Shown here one piece after another: positions 1 to 4,802 of a stretch of DNA of 5,723 nucleotides (the first letter of the stretch is position 1; each line of letters begins with the position of its first letter). Under the pieces are notes generated by a model. That model had not been told where the DNA came from. It searched no databases and saw only the letters and a program-made list of their open reading frames with translations. Made by a program: the position numbers and the translations under genes. Origin of the DNA: Microcoleaceae cyanobacterium UBA11344 (GTDB lineage Bacteria; Cyanobacteriota; Cyanobacteriia; Cyanobacteriales; Microcoleaceae). Location of the stretch: positions 372 to 6,094 of the forward strand of contig DMYK01000236.1 of NCBI GenBank assembly GCA_003483675.1. The letters are read 5' to 3'.

Positions 1-291
1 CAATCAGGAGACATCCGCGATTTGCAAGGAACAATTACCCTCGAACAAGCGGCGCTTGGCATTTTTATCAGTTTGAAAGAGCCAACTAAGGACATGATTA
101 AAACAGCTAAGTCAGCGGGAATATATCAAAGCAGATATATGAATCAAAGTTCAGACAAAATACAAATTGTCACTATCCAGGAAATGTTAGAACAGAAAAA
201 ACGGCTAGATGTTCGCCTGAGTTTTGAAGTGGTGAAATCAGCCGAAAAACAAATGGAAGTTAAAGCGAAGCAGTTAGAACTAGATATTTAG
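1..291 (+). CDS. Probable site-specific DNA methyltransferase / restriction protein, C-terminal fragment (cut by window start)
   Basis: The frame is open from base 1 to the TAG at 289-291, giving 96 residues of a C-terminus whose N-terminal part lies outside the window; the internal TTG at 22 is probably not a start. The segment SGDIRDL, followed by AALGIFISLKEPTKDMIKTA, then SAGIY, then IQIVTIQEMLEQKK, resembles from memory the end of cyanobacterial and proteobacterial DNA modification methylases that carry an Mrr-like nuclease domain at the C-terminus (typical wording there: IRDL..., GIFITLEPPTKPM, AGFY, PRIQILTIEELL). In that family the catalytic Lys of the nuclease core lies just before SGDIRDL, so it would be immediately upstream of this window. 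The tail (residues about 70-96) is charged and may be helical. The expected role is sequence-specific DNA methylation with possible cleavage, that is defence. The family call is inference from motif memory; the methylase motifs themselves are not visible. Confidence 0.65.
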   Translation, partial: QSGDIRDLQGTITLEQAALGIFISLKEPTKDMIKTAKSAGIYQSRYMNQSSDKIQIVTIQEMLEQKKRLDVRLSFEVVKSAEKQMEVKAKQLELDI

Positions 292-316
292 AAAAGAGTG
301 ATAGAGGGAAACAAGT

Positions 317-324
317 GCGATCGC
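317..324. repeat. HIP1 octamer GCGATCGC (one of four exact copies)
   Basis: The palindrome GCGATCGC occurs exactly at 317-324, 812-819 (inside vapC), 1612-1619 (inside the 125-aa protein gene) and 3694-3701 (inside psbT). HIP1 is strongly over-represented in many cyanobacterial genomes, so about one copy per 1.4 kb supports the taxonomic assignment. Near-copies such as TCGATCGC at 2704 and 3149 were not counted. Confidence 0.9.
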
Positions 325-409
325 ATCCCCCCAAGCTTCCCAAGAAAAATGCCATAATTGGGGTATATTAACCGAGGGCGAAATGATGCGATCGACTGTC
401 ACCGATTAA

Positions 410-490
410 ATGGGCCAAATTACCGCAACCCTAACCGTTACGAACCGCTTAAAATCGATGTACCGTAAGTCCCTATCCCCTATCCCCTAA
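410..490 (+). pseudogene. Possible remnant of a clan AA (retropepsin-like) aspartic protease N-terminus
   Basis: An ATG at 410 opens a 26-codon frame ending at TAA 488-490. Its first residues, MGQITATLTVTN, resemble the N-termini of small cyanobacterial clan AA aspartic proteases (of the kind MGxIxxTVTVTNQID...), which continue to a VDTGA active-site motif at around residue 40. Here the resemblance stops after about 12 residues: the frame continues as RLKSMYRKSLSPIP and runs into the CCCTATCCCC repeat, and no DTGA motif follows. The fragment could be a decayed gene start, or a chance frame in an intergenic gap. The match is from memory over a very short stretch, so confidence is low. Confidence 0.22.
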
Positions 491-494
491 CCCC
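471..494. repeat. Short tandem C-rich repeat (CCCTATCCCC-type) before the antitoxin gene
   Basis: Three imperfect units of CCCCTAT/CCCCTAA are stacked directly upstream of the vapB-like start at 504. They fill the place where a Shine-Dalgarno sequence would be expected, and none is visible. Slippage-prone repeats of this kind are common between cyanobacterial genes; any effect on vapBC expression is unknown. Confidence 0.6.
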
Positions 495-503
495 ACCAAC
501 ACC

Positions 504-737
504 ATGAGACAGATCGCCCTTTCCGACCTTCCCGAAACCATCCAAGCCCTACTCACCCAAGCCATACAAACAGGCGAACCCCTCACCATCGCCCAAAACG
601 ATCGCCCTGTTGCCATTATCTCCCCCATCAAAAAAAGTAAACGAGCAGCCTTCGGATCTGCCAAAGATAGCGGCAAAATTATTGGAGATATCGTCGAGCC
701 AACCTCTAATCTCGTAGCTTGGGATGTCCTGTCATGA
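504..737 (+). CDS. Phd/YefM-type (VapB) antitoxin
   Basis: A 77-aa protein starting at ATG 504. Residues 1-42 have the pattern of a Phd/YefM N-terminal DNA-binding and dimerisation domain: a short strand (MRQIAL), a helix (LPETIQALLTQAIQTG), then EPLTIAQNDRPVAIISPI, with the typical turn around N32-D33-R34-P35-V36. Residues 43-77 form the flexible tail that in this family wraps the toxin, including KRAAFGSAKDSGKI and DIVEPTSNLVAWDVLS, a cyanobacterial version of the FG.MKG...DI..P tail. The stop overlaps the start of the downstream PIN toxin gene (ATGA), the usual translationally coupled toxin-antitoxin layout. The protein is expected to neutralise the toxin and, with it, repress their own promoter. 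No clear Shine-Dalgarno or palindromic operator was seen upstream. Confidence 0.88.
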   Translation: MRQIALSDLPETIQALLTQAIQTGEPLTIAQNDRPVAIISPIKKSKRAAFGSAKDSGKIIGDIVEPTSNLVAWDVLS

Positions 738-1123
738 AGCTCTTACTAGATACCCACATTTGGCTTTGGTATCGTCTTGGGAATCCTCGCCTATCAACCA
801 CTTTACAAACGGCGATCGCTAACGAAGAAAACGAACTTTGGTTAAGTCCCATTAGCATTTGGGAAACCCTAATACTCGCAGAAAAAGGAAGATTAACCCT
901 AGAACCCACACCAGAAAAATGGATTCAAAAAAGCCTAGAAGAACTAGACACAAAAGAAGCAATCCTCACCAATGAAATTGCGATTCTGAGCCGTCAACTA
1001 GATCTAATACACCAAGACCCCGCAGATCGATTCATTGCCGCCACCGCCGTTCATTACGGACTAACCCTCGCCACCGTCGATGCCAACCTAACCCAAGCTA
1101 CTTGCCTAAATACTCTAAGTTAA
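734..1123 (+). CDS. vapC: PIN-domain ribonuclease toxin, VapC family
   Basis: A 129-aa protein from ATG 734, chosen over an upstream TTG at 719 because it gives the canonical N-terminus MKLLLDTHIWLWY and a 4-base overlap with the antitoxin stop. The PIN-domain acidic residues are all in place: D6 (LLDTH), E44 (SPISIWE), D95/D98 (DPADRFIAATA) and D116 (LATVDANL). These coordinate Mg2+/Mn2+ for RNA cleavage, so the enzyme looks intact. Length is normal for this PIN subgroup (about 125-135 aa). Family members cleave tRNA, rRNA or mRNA and arrest growth when freed from the antitoxin; the target here cannot be read from sequence. The stop codon overlaps by two bases the stop of a minus-strand XRE-like remnant. 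The gene contains a HIP1 site at 812-819. Confidence 0.92.
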   Translation: MKLLLDTHIWLWYRLGNPRLSTTLQTAIANEENELWLSPISIWETLILAEKGRLTLEPTPEKWIQKSLEELDTKEAILTNEIAILSRQLDLIHQDPADRFIAATAVHYGLTLATVDANLTQATCLNTLS

Positions 1124-1215
1124 TCCAAAATTTTGCACACTGCAAACAACTTTAATAATTCTGCTATGCGAATCTGAGTAAATTTCCTGGCTTTTCGTAA
1201 GTCTTGTATTGTCAT
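1120..1215 (-). pseudogene. Truncated XRE-family helix-turn-helix antitoxin remnant
   Basis: On the minus strand an ATG at 1215 opens a 31-codon frame (stop at 1120-1122). Residues 1-23, including LRKARKFTQIRIAELLKL, match the first helix and the start of the second in XRE/Cro-type HTH antitoxins (usual form LREARKLTQ..LAELLGISQ). The rest of the HTH is missing: the frame continues as FAVCKILD and stops. A purine-rich GGAAGAGGAGAG stretch lies upstream of the ATG, at a looser distance than ideal. The frame extends further upstream to 1326, but that part is translation of a dispersed repeat. I read it as the surviving 5' end of a HigA-like gene broken next to the vapBC module. A chance match over 23 residues is possible. 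Confidence 0.42.
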
Positions 1216-1225
1216 CTGTTTTTTG

Positions 1226-1264
1226 CTCTCCTCTTCCTTCGTGGCCTTCGCGCCTTCGCGGTTC
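1226..1264. repeat. Dispersed GC-rich intergenic repeat (CTTCGTGGCCTTCGCGCC type)
   Basis: The stretch CTCTTCCTTCGTGGCCTTCG followed by CGCCTTCGCGGTTC is locally GC-rich, contains the repeated unit CCTTCG and CGCGAAGGCGCGAAGG on the other strand, and contrasts with the AT-rich flanks. I recall such segments as common intergenic repeats in filamentous cyanobacteria, whose translation gives the recognisable NREGAKATKEEE string. It sits between the XRE remnant and the next gene, close to that gene's GTG start. Confidence 0.55.
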
Positions 1265-1278
1265 AATAATTCCGTACT

Positions 1279-1656
1279 GTGGCAATTTTGCGCTATGTTA
1301 GACAACAAAATCTCAACCGTACACAAGTGAAATATTTCTTCTTATCCGACGGCTGGACGATCGGGCGCGTCTGGGGAGTCGGCGGCGAGTGGACTTACGC
1401 CACCTGGAGACGCCTGCCCGACATTACACAACTCGACCTCTGTCTCTGGGATCAAAAAGAAACAATGTGGCTCTATCGCGTAGAAGACGCTGTACTCATG
1501 GTAGAAGTCAAACCCACAGCCCCCGCAGACAATACCGATCCTGCCAAAAACATTGGCAGCGTCGTGCTGACCAGACTGATCGATGCGGAGCAAGTTATAG
1601 AGCGCCTTGGGGCGATCGCAGCCCGATGTCAAATTGGCAAACCCCAACCAATGTAA
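1279..1656 (+). CDS. Conserved-looking hypothetical protein, unrecognised
   Basis: A 125-aa frame from GTG 1279 to TAA 1654-1656. An in-frame TAA at 1267-1269 limits the start to GTG 1279 or TTG 1288; no Shine-Dalgarno is seen before either. The protein has no signal peptide or membrane segment. The N-terminal two thirds is rich in aromatic residues (YFFLSDGWTIGRVWGVGG, EWTYATWRR, ETMWLYRVEDAVLMVEVKP), suggesting a compact beta-rich fold; residues about 98-118 (VVLTRLIDAEQVIERLGAIA) look like a helix. I do not recognise a known family or catalytic motif. Coding is supported by its length, by a plausible soluble globular composition and by lack of a better overlapping frame. A minus-strand frame at 1342-1647 is considered its shadow. 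Being between a repeat and the psbB upstream region, it may be a standalone accessory gene. Confidence 0.65.
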   Translation: MAILRYVRQQNLNRTQVKYFFLSDGWTIGRVWGVGGEWTYATWRRLPDITQLDLCLWDQKETMWLYRVEDAVLMVEVKPTAPADNTDPAKNIGSVVLTRLIDAEQVIERLGAIAARCQIGKPQPM

Positions 1657-1732
1657 GGTCGAGATATTGCAATCGGTTCTAAGACTCGATACACTTCTTT
1701 AAATAACTTTCATTTTTATGCCTCGACCCTCG

Positions 1733-1762
1733 AAGGCAGAAAGCAGAAGACAAAAAGCAGAA
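1733..1762. repeat. Short degenerate direct repeat (GCAGAA units) upstream of psbB
   Basis: GGCAGAAAGCAGAAGACAAA followed by AAGCAGAA contains three copies of GCAGAA at 7-13 nt spacing. GCAGAA-type strings of this kind are frequent in cyanobacterial intergenic DNA. The 197-nt gap 1657-1853 otherwise shows no gene; a possible -10 element TAAAAT at 1793-1798 lacks a convincing -35, so the psbB promoter is not assigned. Confidence 0.4.
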
Positions 1763-1838
1763 TTTAAACCCCGCAGGTAACTGCTTAGGACTTAAAATCT
1801 GATTTTTGGCTCAAAATAGACATCATCACTTACACGTT

Positions 1839-1845
1839 GGAGAGG
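1839..1845 (+). promoter_or_regulatory. Shine-Dalgarno of psbB (GGAGAGG)
   Basis: GGAGAGG lies 8 nt upstream of ATG 1854. It decides the psbB start: the longer frame from TTG 1806 would put this purine run inside the coding sequence and would add 16 residues absent from CP47. Confidence 0.85.
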
Positions 1846-1853
1846 CGCAGTCA

Positions 1854-3383
1854 ATGGGATTACCCTGGTATCGCGTACACACAGTCGTCTTAAATGACCC
1901 AGGTCGATTGATTTCTGTACACTTAATGCACACTGCCCTCGTGGCAGGCTGGGCCGGCTCAATGGCCCTTTACGAACTAGCAATTTTTGACCACGCAGAC
2001 CCAATTCTGAACCCGATGTGGCGTCAAGGGATGTTCGTACTACCCTTTATGACTCGCTTGGGAGTAACAGGTTCTTGGGGTGGTTGGAGCATTACCGGCG
2101 CAGGTAACGTTGATCCGGGCTTCTGGTCCTTTGAAGGCGTCGCCGTTGCCCACATCATCCTCTCTGGCTTGCTGTTCTTAGCAGCAGTCTGGCACTGGGT
2201 ATTTTGGGACTTGGAACTTTTCCGAGACCCGCGCACTGGTGAACCAGCCCTCGATTTGCCAAAAATGTTTGGCATTCACTTGTTCCTCTCTGGCTTGCTG
2301 TGCTTCGGTTTCGGCGCATTTCACCTCTCTGGACTTTTCGGGCCTGGAATGTGGATTTCTGACCCCTACGGCCTGACTGGTCACGTCCAGCCAGTGGCAC
2401 CTGCTTGGGGCCCTGAAGGCTTCGATCCTTTCAATCCGGGAGGCATCGTGGCTCACCACATTGCAGCGGGTGTAGTCGGCGTGATTGCTGGTTTGTTCCA
2501 CTTGACCGTGCGCCCACCGGAACGGCTTTACAAAGCCCTGCGGATGGGGAATATCGAAACTGTACTTTCTAGCAGTATCGCTGCTGTGTTCTTCGCAGCT
2601 TTTGTGGTGGCTGGTACGATGTGGTACGGTTCTGCTGCTACTCCGATCGAACTTTTTGGCCCGACTCGCTATCAGTGGGACGGCGGCTATTTCCAACAAG
2701 AAATCGATCGCCGAGCTCAAGCTAGCTTGGCCGGCGGCGCTAGCTTCCAACAAGCTTACGAGCAAATTCCTGAAAAATTGGCTTTCTACGACTACGTGGG
2801 CAACTCTCCAGCTAAAGGTGGTTTGTTCCGCGCCGGCGCGATGGTTAATGGCGACGGTATTGCTAAAGGCTGGCTGGGCCATCCAGTATTTACTGACAGC
2901 GAAGGTCGGGTATTGTCGGTTCGCCGTCTCCCGAACTTCTTTGAAACTTTCCCAGTGATTTTGACGGACAAAGATGGGGTCGTTCGCGCTGACATCCCCT
3001 TCCGCCGTGCTGAATCCAAATACAGCTTTGAACAAAGCGGAGTTACAGTCAGCTTCTACGGTGGCGAATTTAACGGTCAAACGTTTAAGAATCCTCTAGA
3101 TGTTAAGAAGTATGCTCGCGCCGCCCAAAAGGGTGAGGTGTTTGAATTCGATCGCGAAACTTTGAAGTCTGACGGGGTTTTCCGTACTTCTACTCGCGGT
3201 TGGTTCACTTTTGGACACGCTTGCTTTGCTTTGCTGTTCTTCTTCGGTCATATCTGGCACGGTTCTCGGACTATCTTCCGCGACGTGTTTGCTGGAATTG
3301 AGGCTGACTTGGAAGAACAAGTCGAGTGGGGCTTGTTCCAAAAGTTGGGCGACATGACGACAAGAAAAGAGGAATCGATCTAG
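1854..3383 (+). CDS. psbB: Photosystem II CP47 chlorophyll-binding core antenna protein
   Basis: A 509-aa protein from ATG 1854, beginning [18 protein letters not shown] as CP47 does in all oxygenic phototrophs; usual cyanobacterial length is about 507-510. It is an integral thylakoid protein with six membrane helices, binding chlorophyll a and beta-carotene and passing excitation to the D1/D2 reaction centre. The chlorophyll-ligand histidines are all present at the family positions: H9, H23, H26, H100, H114, H142, H157, H201, H202, H216, H455, H466 and H469. The large lumenal loop between helices five and six (about residues 258-448) is intact, including the stretch [20 protein letters not shown]. 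The C-terminus ([20 protein letters not shown]) is stromal/cytoplasmic. No frameshift or missing motif is seen. It is followed by two tandem hairpins and then psbT. Close identity to Synechocystis CP47, as I recall it, makes this call certain. Confidence 0.99.
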   Translation: MGLPWYRVHTVVLNDPGRLISVHLMHTALVAGWAGSMALYELAIFDHADPILNPMWRQGMFVLPFMTRLGVTGSWGGWSITGAGNVDPGFWSFEGVAVAHIILSGLLFLAAVWHWVFWDLELFRDPRTGEPALDLPKMFGIHLFLSGLLCFGFGAFHLSGLFGPGMWISDPYGLTGHVQPVAPAWGPEGFDPFNPGGIVAHHIAAGVVGVIAGLFHLTVRPPERLYKALRMGNIETVLSSSIAAVFFAAFVVAGTMWYGSAATPIELFGPTRYQWDGGYFQQEIDRRAQASLAGGASFQQAYEQIPEKLAFYDYVGNSPAKGGLFRAGAMVNGDGIAKGWLGHPVFTDSEGRVLSVRRLPNFFETFPVILTDKDGVVRADIPFRRAESKYSFEQSGVTVSFYGGEFNGQTFKNPLDVKKYARAAQKGEVFEFDRETLKSDGVFRTSTRGWFTFGHACFALLFFFGHIWHGSRTIFRDVFAGIEADLEEQVEWGLFQKLGDMTTRKEESI

Positions 3384-3401
3384 GTTTCTGTCACCATCGG
3401 G

Positions 3402-3422
3402 CATCGGGAATTTTTCCCGGTG
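3402..3422 (+). terminator. Stem-loop 19 nt after the psbB stop
   Basis: CATCGGGAA pairs with TTCCCGGTG across a TTT loop (9 bp, one G-U pair). There is no U-run after it, so it may be an mRNA 3'-end stabilising hairpin or a weak terminator for psbB. It is immediately followed by a second, stronger hairpin at 3427-3459. Confidence 0.55.
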
Positions 3423-3426
3423 CTGC

Positions 3427-3462
3427 AAAAACCCGGTTTCTTCAAGAAACCGGGTTTTTTTT
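3427..3462 (+). terminator. Strong hairpin plus T-run between psbB and psbT (also a dispersed palindromic repeat)
   Basis: AAAAACCCGGTTTC (3427-3440) pairs perfectly with GAAACCGGGTTTTT (3446-3459) around loop TTCAA, and the T-run continues to 3462. This 14-bp stem with U-tract is a textbook intrinsic terminator. The core AGAAACCGGGTTT palindrome is also one I recall as a highly repeated intergenic element in Oscillatoriales genomes, so its presence may reflect repeat insertion as well as function. It should limit read-through from psbB into psbT. Confidence 0.75.
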
Positions 3463-3490
3463 ACTGCATATAGCAACCGCCAAGGGCATG

Positions 3491-3519
3491 GTAGGGACAC
3501 AGCAATGCTGTGTCCCTAC
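3491..3519. repeat. Palindromic repeat of the GTAGGGACA family
   Basis: GTAGGGACACAGC (3491-3503) is a perfect 13-bp inverted repeat with GCTGTGTCCCTAC (3507-3519), loop AAT. Related but degenerate copies occur in the nrdR-rpsA gap at 4429-4537. Such GTAGGGACA...TGTCCCTAC elements are widespread in cyanobacterial intergenic regions and are non-coding. Confidence 0.8.
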
Positions 3520-3530
3520 TGAGATTCTTC

Positions 3531-3574
3531 GCTTTGCTCAGAATGACACAATGCTTTGCTCAGAATGACACAAT
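3531..3574. repeat. Exact 22-bp tandem duplication
   Basis: A unit beginning GCTTTGCTCAGAATGACA and ending CAAT occurs twice back to back, at 3531-3552 and 3553-3574, with no mismatch. The element (GAGATTCTTCGCTTTGCTCA then GAATGACA) belongs to another repeat family I recall from cyanobacterial intergenic DNA. The perfect identity suggests recent duplication by slippage. It ends 62 nt before the psbT start. Confidence 0.85.
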
Positions 3575-3636
3575 TATTCAGAAAGCAATAATTGAGATAA
3601 AATAATACGGCAAGGGAAGATAAGGAAACTTTAAAC

Positions 3637-3732
3637 ATGGAAAGCGTTGCTTACATTTTGATGCTGGCTTTAGCATTAGGCGTGATATTTTTTGCGATCG
3701 CCTTCCGGGAACCTCCCCGGATTAGCAAATAA
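3637..3732 (+). CDS. psbT: Photosystem II reaction centre protein T
   Basis: A 31-aa protein, [20 protein letters not shown] followed by [11 protein letters not shown], matching PsbT in length and in the nearly invariant MESVAYI start and [12 protein letters not shown] end. It has one membrane helix (about residues 4-23), and the positively charged C-terminus faces the cytoplasm. PsbT lies at the dimer interface of photosystem II and helps repair and stabilise the acceptor side near QA. AAGGAA at 3622-3627 sits 9 nt before the ATG and acts as the ribosome binding site. A weak -10-like TAAAAT (3598-3603) without a clear -35 lies in front, compatible with separate transcription because hairpins separate it from psbB. 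A HIP1 octamer lies within the coding sequence (3694-3701). Confidence 0.98.
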   Translation: MESVAYILMLALALGVIFFAIAFREPPRISK

Positions 3733-3758
3733 GCTCTCGCGATCTTTCTAGTCCAGCA

Positions 3759-3788
3759 ATTCATCTGACCCCACTGGGTCAGATGAAT
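3759..3788 (+). terminator. Perfect 13-bp stem-loop after psbT
   Basis: ATTCATCTGACCC (3759-3771) pairs perfectly with GGGTCAGATGAAT (3776-3788) around loop CACT, starting 26 nt after the psbT stop. The following sequence GGCAATTTTCTGG has only a short, offset T-run, so it could be a terminator or an RNA-stabilising 3' hairpin. It lies 37 nt before the nrdR start. Confidence 0.7.
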
Positions 3789-3825
3789 GGCAATTTTCTG
3801 GCAAGGCCTGTAAAAATCAGCAATC

Positions 3826-4413
3826 ATGCGCTGTTCCTCCTGTCAACACACAAATAGTCGCGTTCTCGAATCGCGCTCAGCCGAATCGGGTCAAAGCATT
3901 CGGCGGCGACGCGAGTGTCTGAATTGCCAGCATCGGTTCACAACTTACGAACGCATAGAATTTGTGCCGATTACTGTGATTAAACGGGATGGTAAGCGCG
4001 AATCTTTCGATCGGTCAAAATTAGTCAGGGGACTGATTAGAGCTTGTGAAAAAACCGGTATGACAATCGGGCAACTTGAAACTCTCGCCGAAGAAATTGA
4101 GGCCGGGCTCCAAGGTCGATCGCTCCGGGAAGTCACCAGCTCGGACATTGGAGAATTAGTATTGTTACATCTGCGACCACTGAGCGAAGTCGCTTATGTC
4201 CGTTTCGCCTCTGTATATCGGCAATTTCGAGGCATCCGAGATTTTGTAGATACCCTAAATCACCTTCAGAGTCCCCTTGATGCAGCTTTGTGTCCAGAAA
4301 CTCTGGCTAAAAATGACCCAGATTTGTCGGAAGCGGATGAGTGCGATCGAGCCAACCGGGAATCCTGCGTTAGATCAATTCCGGTTGCACCGTCAGTGAT
4401 AGTTGACCGTTGA
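3826..4413 (+). CDS. nrdR: Transcriptional repressor NrdR (ribonucleotide reductase regulator)
   Basis: A 195-aa protein. The N-terminal zinc ribbon has C3, C6, C31 and C34 with the family signature [20 protein letters not shown] (residues 24-43). An ATP-cone domain follows at about residues 47-137 ([20 protein letters not shown], then ACEKTG, then [14 protein letters not shown]). NrdR senses ATP/dATP through the cone and, when dATP-loaded, binds NrdR boxes to repress ribonucleotide reductase genes; no such target gene is in this window. The core ends near residue 145, and residues about 146-195 are a low-similarity tail ([20 protein letters not shown] onward) with an acidic stretch, longer than in the usual 150-170-aa proteins. 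The final codons (VIVDR) run into GTTGACCGTTGACTG, a type of repeat common at cyanobacterial gene ends. No strong ribosome binding site is seen upstream. Confidence 0.96.
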   Translation: MRCSSCQHTNSRVLESRSAESGQSIRRRRECLNCQHRFTTYERIEFVPITVIKRDGKRESFDRSKLVRGLIRACEKTGMTIGQLETLAEEIEAGLQGRSLREVTSSDIGELVLLHLRPLSEVAYVRFASVYRQFRGIRDFVDTLNHLQSPLDAALCPETLAKNDPDLSEADECDRANRESCVRSIPVAPSVIVDR

Positions 4414-4428
4414 CTGTCAGGCAACTCT

Positions 4429-4537
4429 GGACAGGGCGATGCCGTTTCCCTACCCCAAAATAATCAATTTAATTGTAGGGACAGGGCAATGCCTTGTCCT
4501 GATGGTTCGAATGGACAAGGCAATGCTGTTTCCCTAC
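4429..4537. repeat. Three degenerate copies of the GTAGGGACA palindromic repeat
   Basis: Copies lie at 4429-4453 (GGACAGGGCGATGCC...TTTCCCTAC), 4475-4500 (GTAGGGACAGGGCAATGCC...) and 4513-4537 (GGACAAGGCAATGCTG...TTTCCCTAC). Each has a GGCAATGCC-like centre. The right arm of copy two (TGCCTTGTCC) is also complementary to the left arm of copy three (GGACAAGGCA), so a larger alternative hairpin is possible. They fill the first part of the 389-nt nrdR-rpsA gap, in which no gene is seen; the second part holds the rpsA promoter and leader. Confidence 0.75.
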
Positions 4538-4552
4538 CTGGTCTAAATTAAT

Positions 4553-4581
4553 TTGAAACCAGTATGCCGATCGGGTATAAT
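4553..4581 (+). promoter_or_regulatory. Sigma70-type promoter of rpsA
   Basis: TTGAAA (-35, 4553-4558) and a consensus TATAAT (-10, 4576-4581) are separated by exactly 17 nt, the optimal spacing, and GGG precedes the -10. Transcription would begin near 4588, giving a leader of about 215 nt before the rpsA ATG at 4803. It is the best promoter in the window and implies that rpsA is transcribed independently of nrdR. Confidence 0.8.
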
Positions 4582-4587
4582 ATTCTA

Positions 4588-4802
4588 TTGGACTCTGAAT
4601 GTTAAAATTAAACGTTTTCACCCAGAGTTGGAATTAAGAGCAATGGCAAGCGCCGGTGTGCGGTTGCACCGGGCAAAAGTTGGCAAAAACTGACTTTCGT
4701 AAAAGATTTTGCAAGAAGCTAACCGCTTTTTTAGCAAAATCTCTAATATCTGCCTGCACAAATGAAAAACATGAAGGAGAGAAATCCTAGGAAATTATTC
4801 GC
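4588..4802 (+). ncRNA. Structured 5' leader of rpsA (candidate cis-regulatory RNA)
   Basis: Three stems follow one another after the predicted transcription start. The first is ACTCTG (4592-4597) with CAGAGT (4623-4628), enclosing an AT-rich 25-nt loop. The second is CCGGTGT (4653-4659) with GCACCGG (4666-4672), 7 bp including one G-U. The third is AGATTTTGC (4704-4712) with GCAAAATCT (4734-4742), 9 bp, continued by an inner AAGAAGC/GCTTTTT helix (4713-4719 with 4725-4731; one G-U pair) around loop TAACC. The leader is long for a ribosomal protein gene, and bacterial rpsA is known to be autogenously controlled in E. coli, so a regulatory role is plausible. I do not assign it to a named RNA family. 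Confidence 0.45.
4789..4793 (+). promoter_or_regulatory. Ribosome binding site of rpsA (AGGAA), with a stronger displaced AAGGAGAG upstream
   Basis: AGGAA at 4789-4793 is 9 nt from ATG 4803 and fits normal spacing. A much better Shine-Dalgarno, AAGGAGAG at 4774-4781, is 21 nt from the ATG, which is too far for direct use, and no start codon follows it at 5-10 nt. Confidence 0.55.

Noticed and set aside
473..676. 67-aa minus-strand frame opposite the antitoxin gene
   Set aside because: It is a shadow of the VapB coding region and C-rich repeat, with no motif.
719..733. Upstream TTG start for vapC
   Set aside because: ATG 734 gives the canonical PIN N-terminus and the ATGA overlap with the antitoxin stop.
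1342..1647. 101-aa minus-strand frame opposite the 125-aa protein
   Set aside because: Its composition lacks any family signature, no ribosome site is seen, and it fits a shadow of the plus-strand gene.
1806..1853. Longer psbB frame starting at TTG 1806
   Set aside because: CP47 begins MGLPWYR, and GGAGAGG stands 8 nt before ATG 1854, so the extra 16 codons are untranslated leader.
2178..3080. 300-aa minus-strand open frame opposite psbB
   Set aside because: It is the antisense shadow of a certain psbB coding region, has no recognisable domain, and its length follows from psbB codon bias.
3326..3568. 80-aa plus-strand frame crossing the psbB end and the repeats
   Set aside because: It is translation of psbB out of frame followed by dispersed palindromes; strings such as EILRFAQNDT are typical of translated intergenic repeats.
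4429..4537. Possible CRISPR array
   Set aside because: The three units are imperfect inverted repeats with unequal spacing (about 21 and 12 nt) and the spacers are not uniform, so they are interspersed palindromes.
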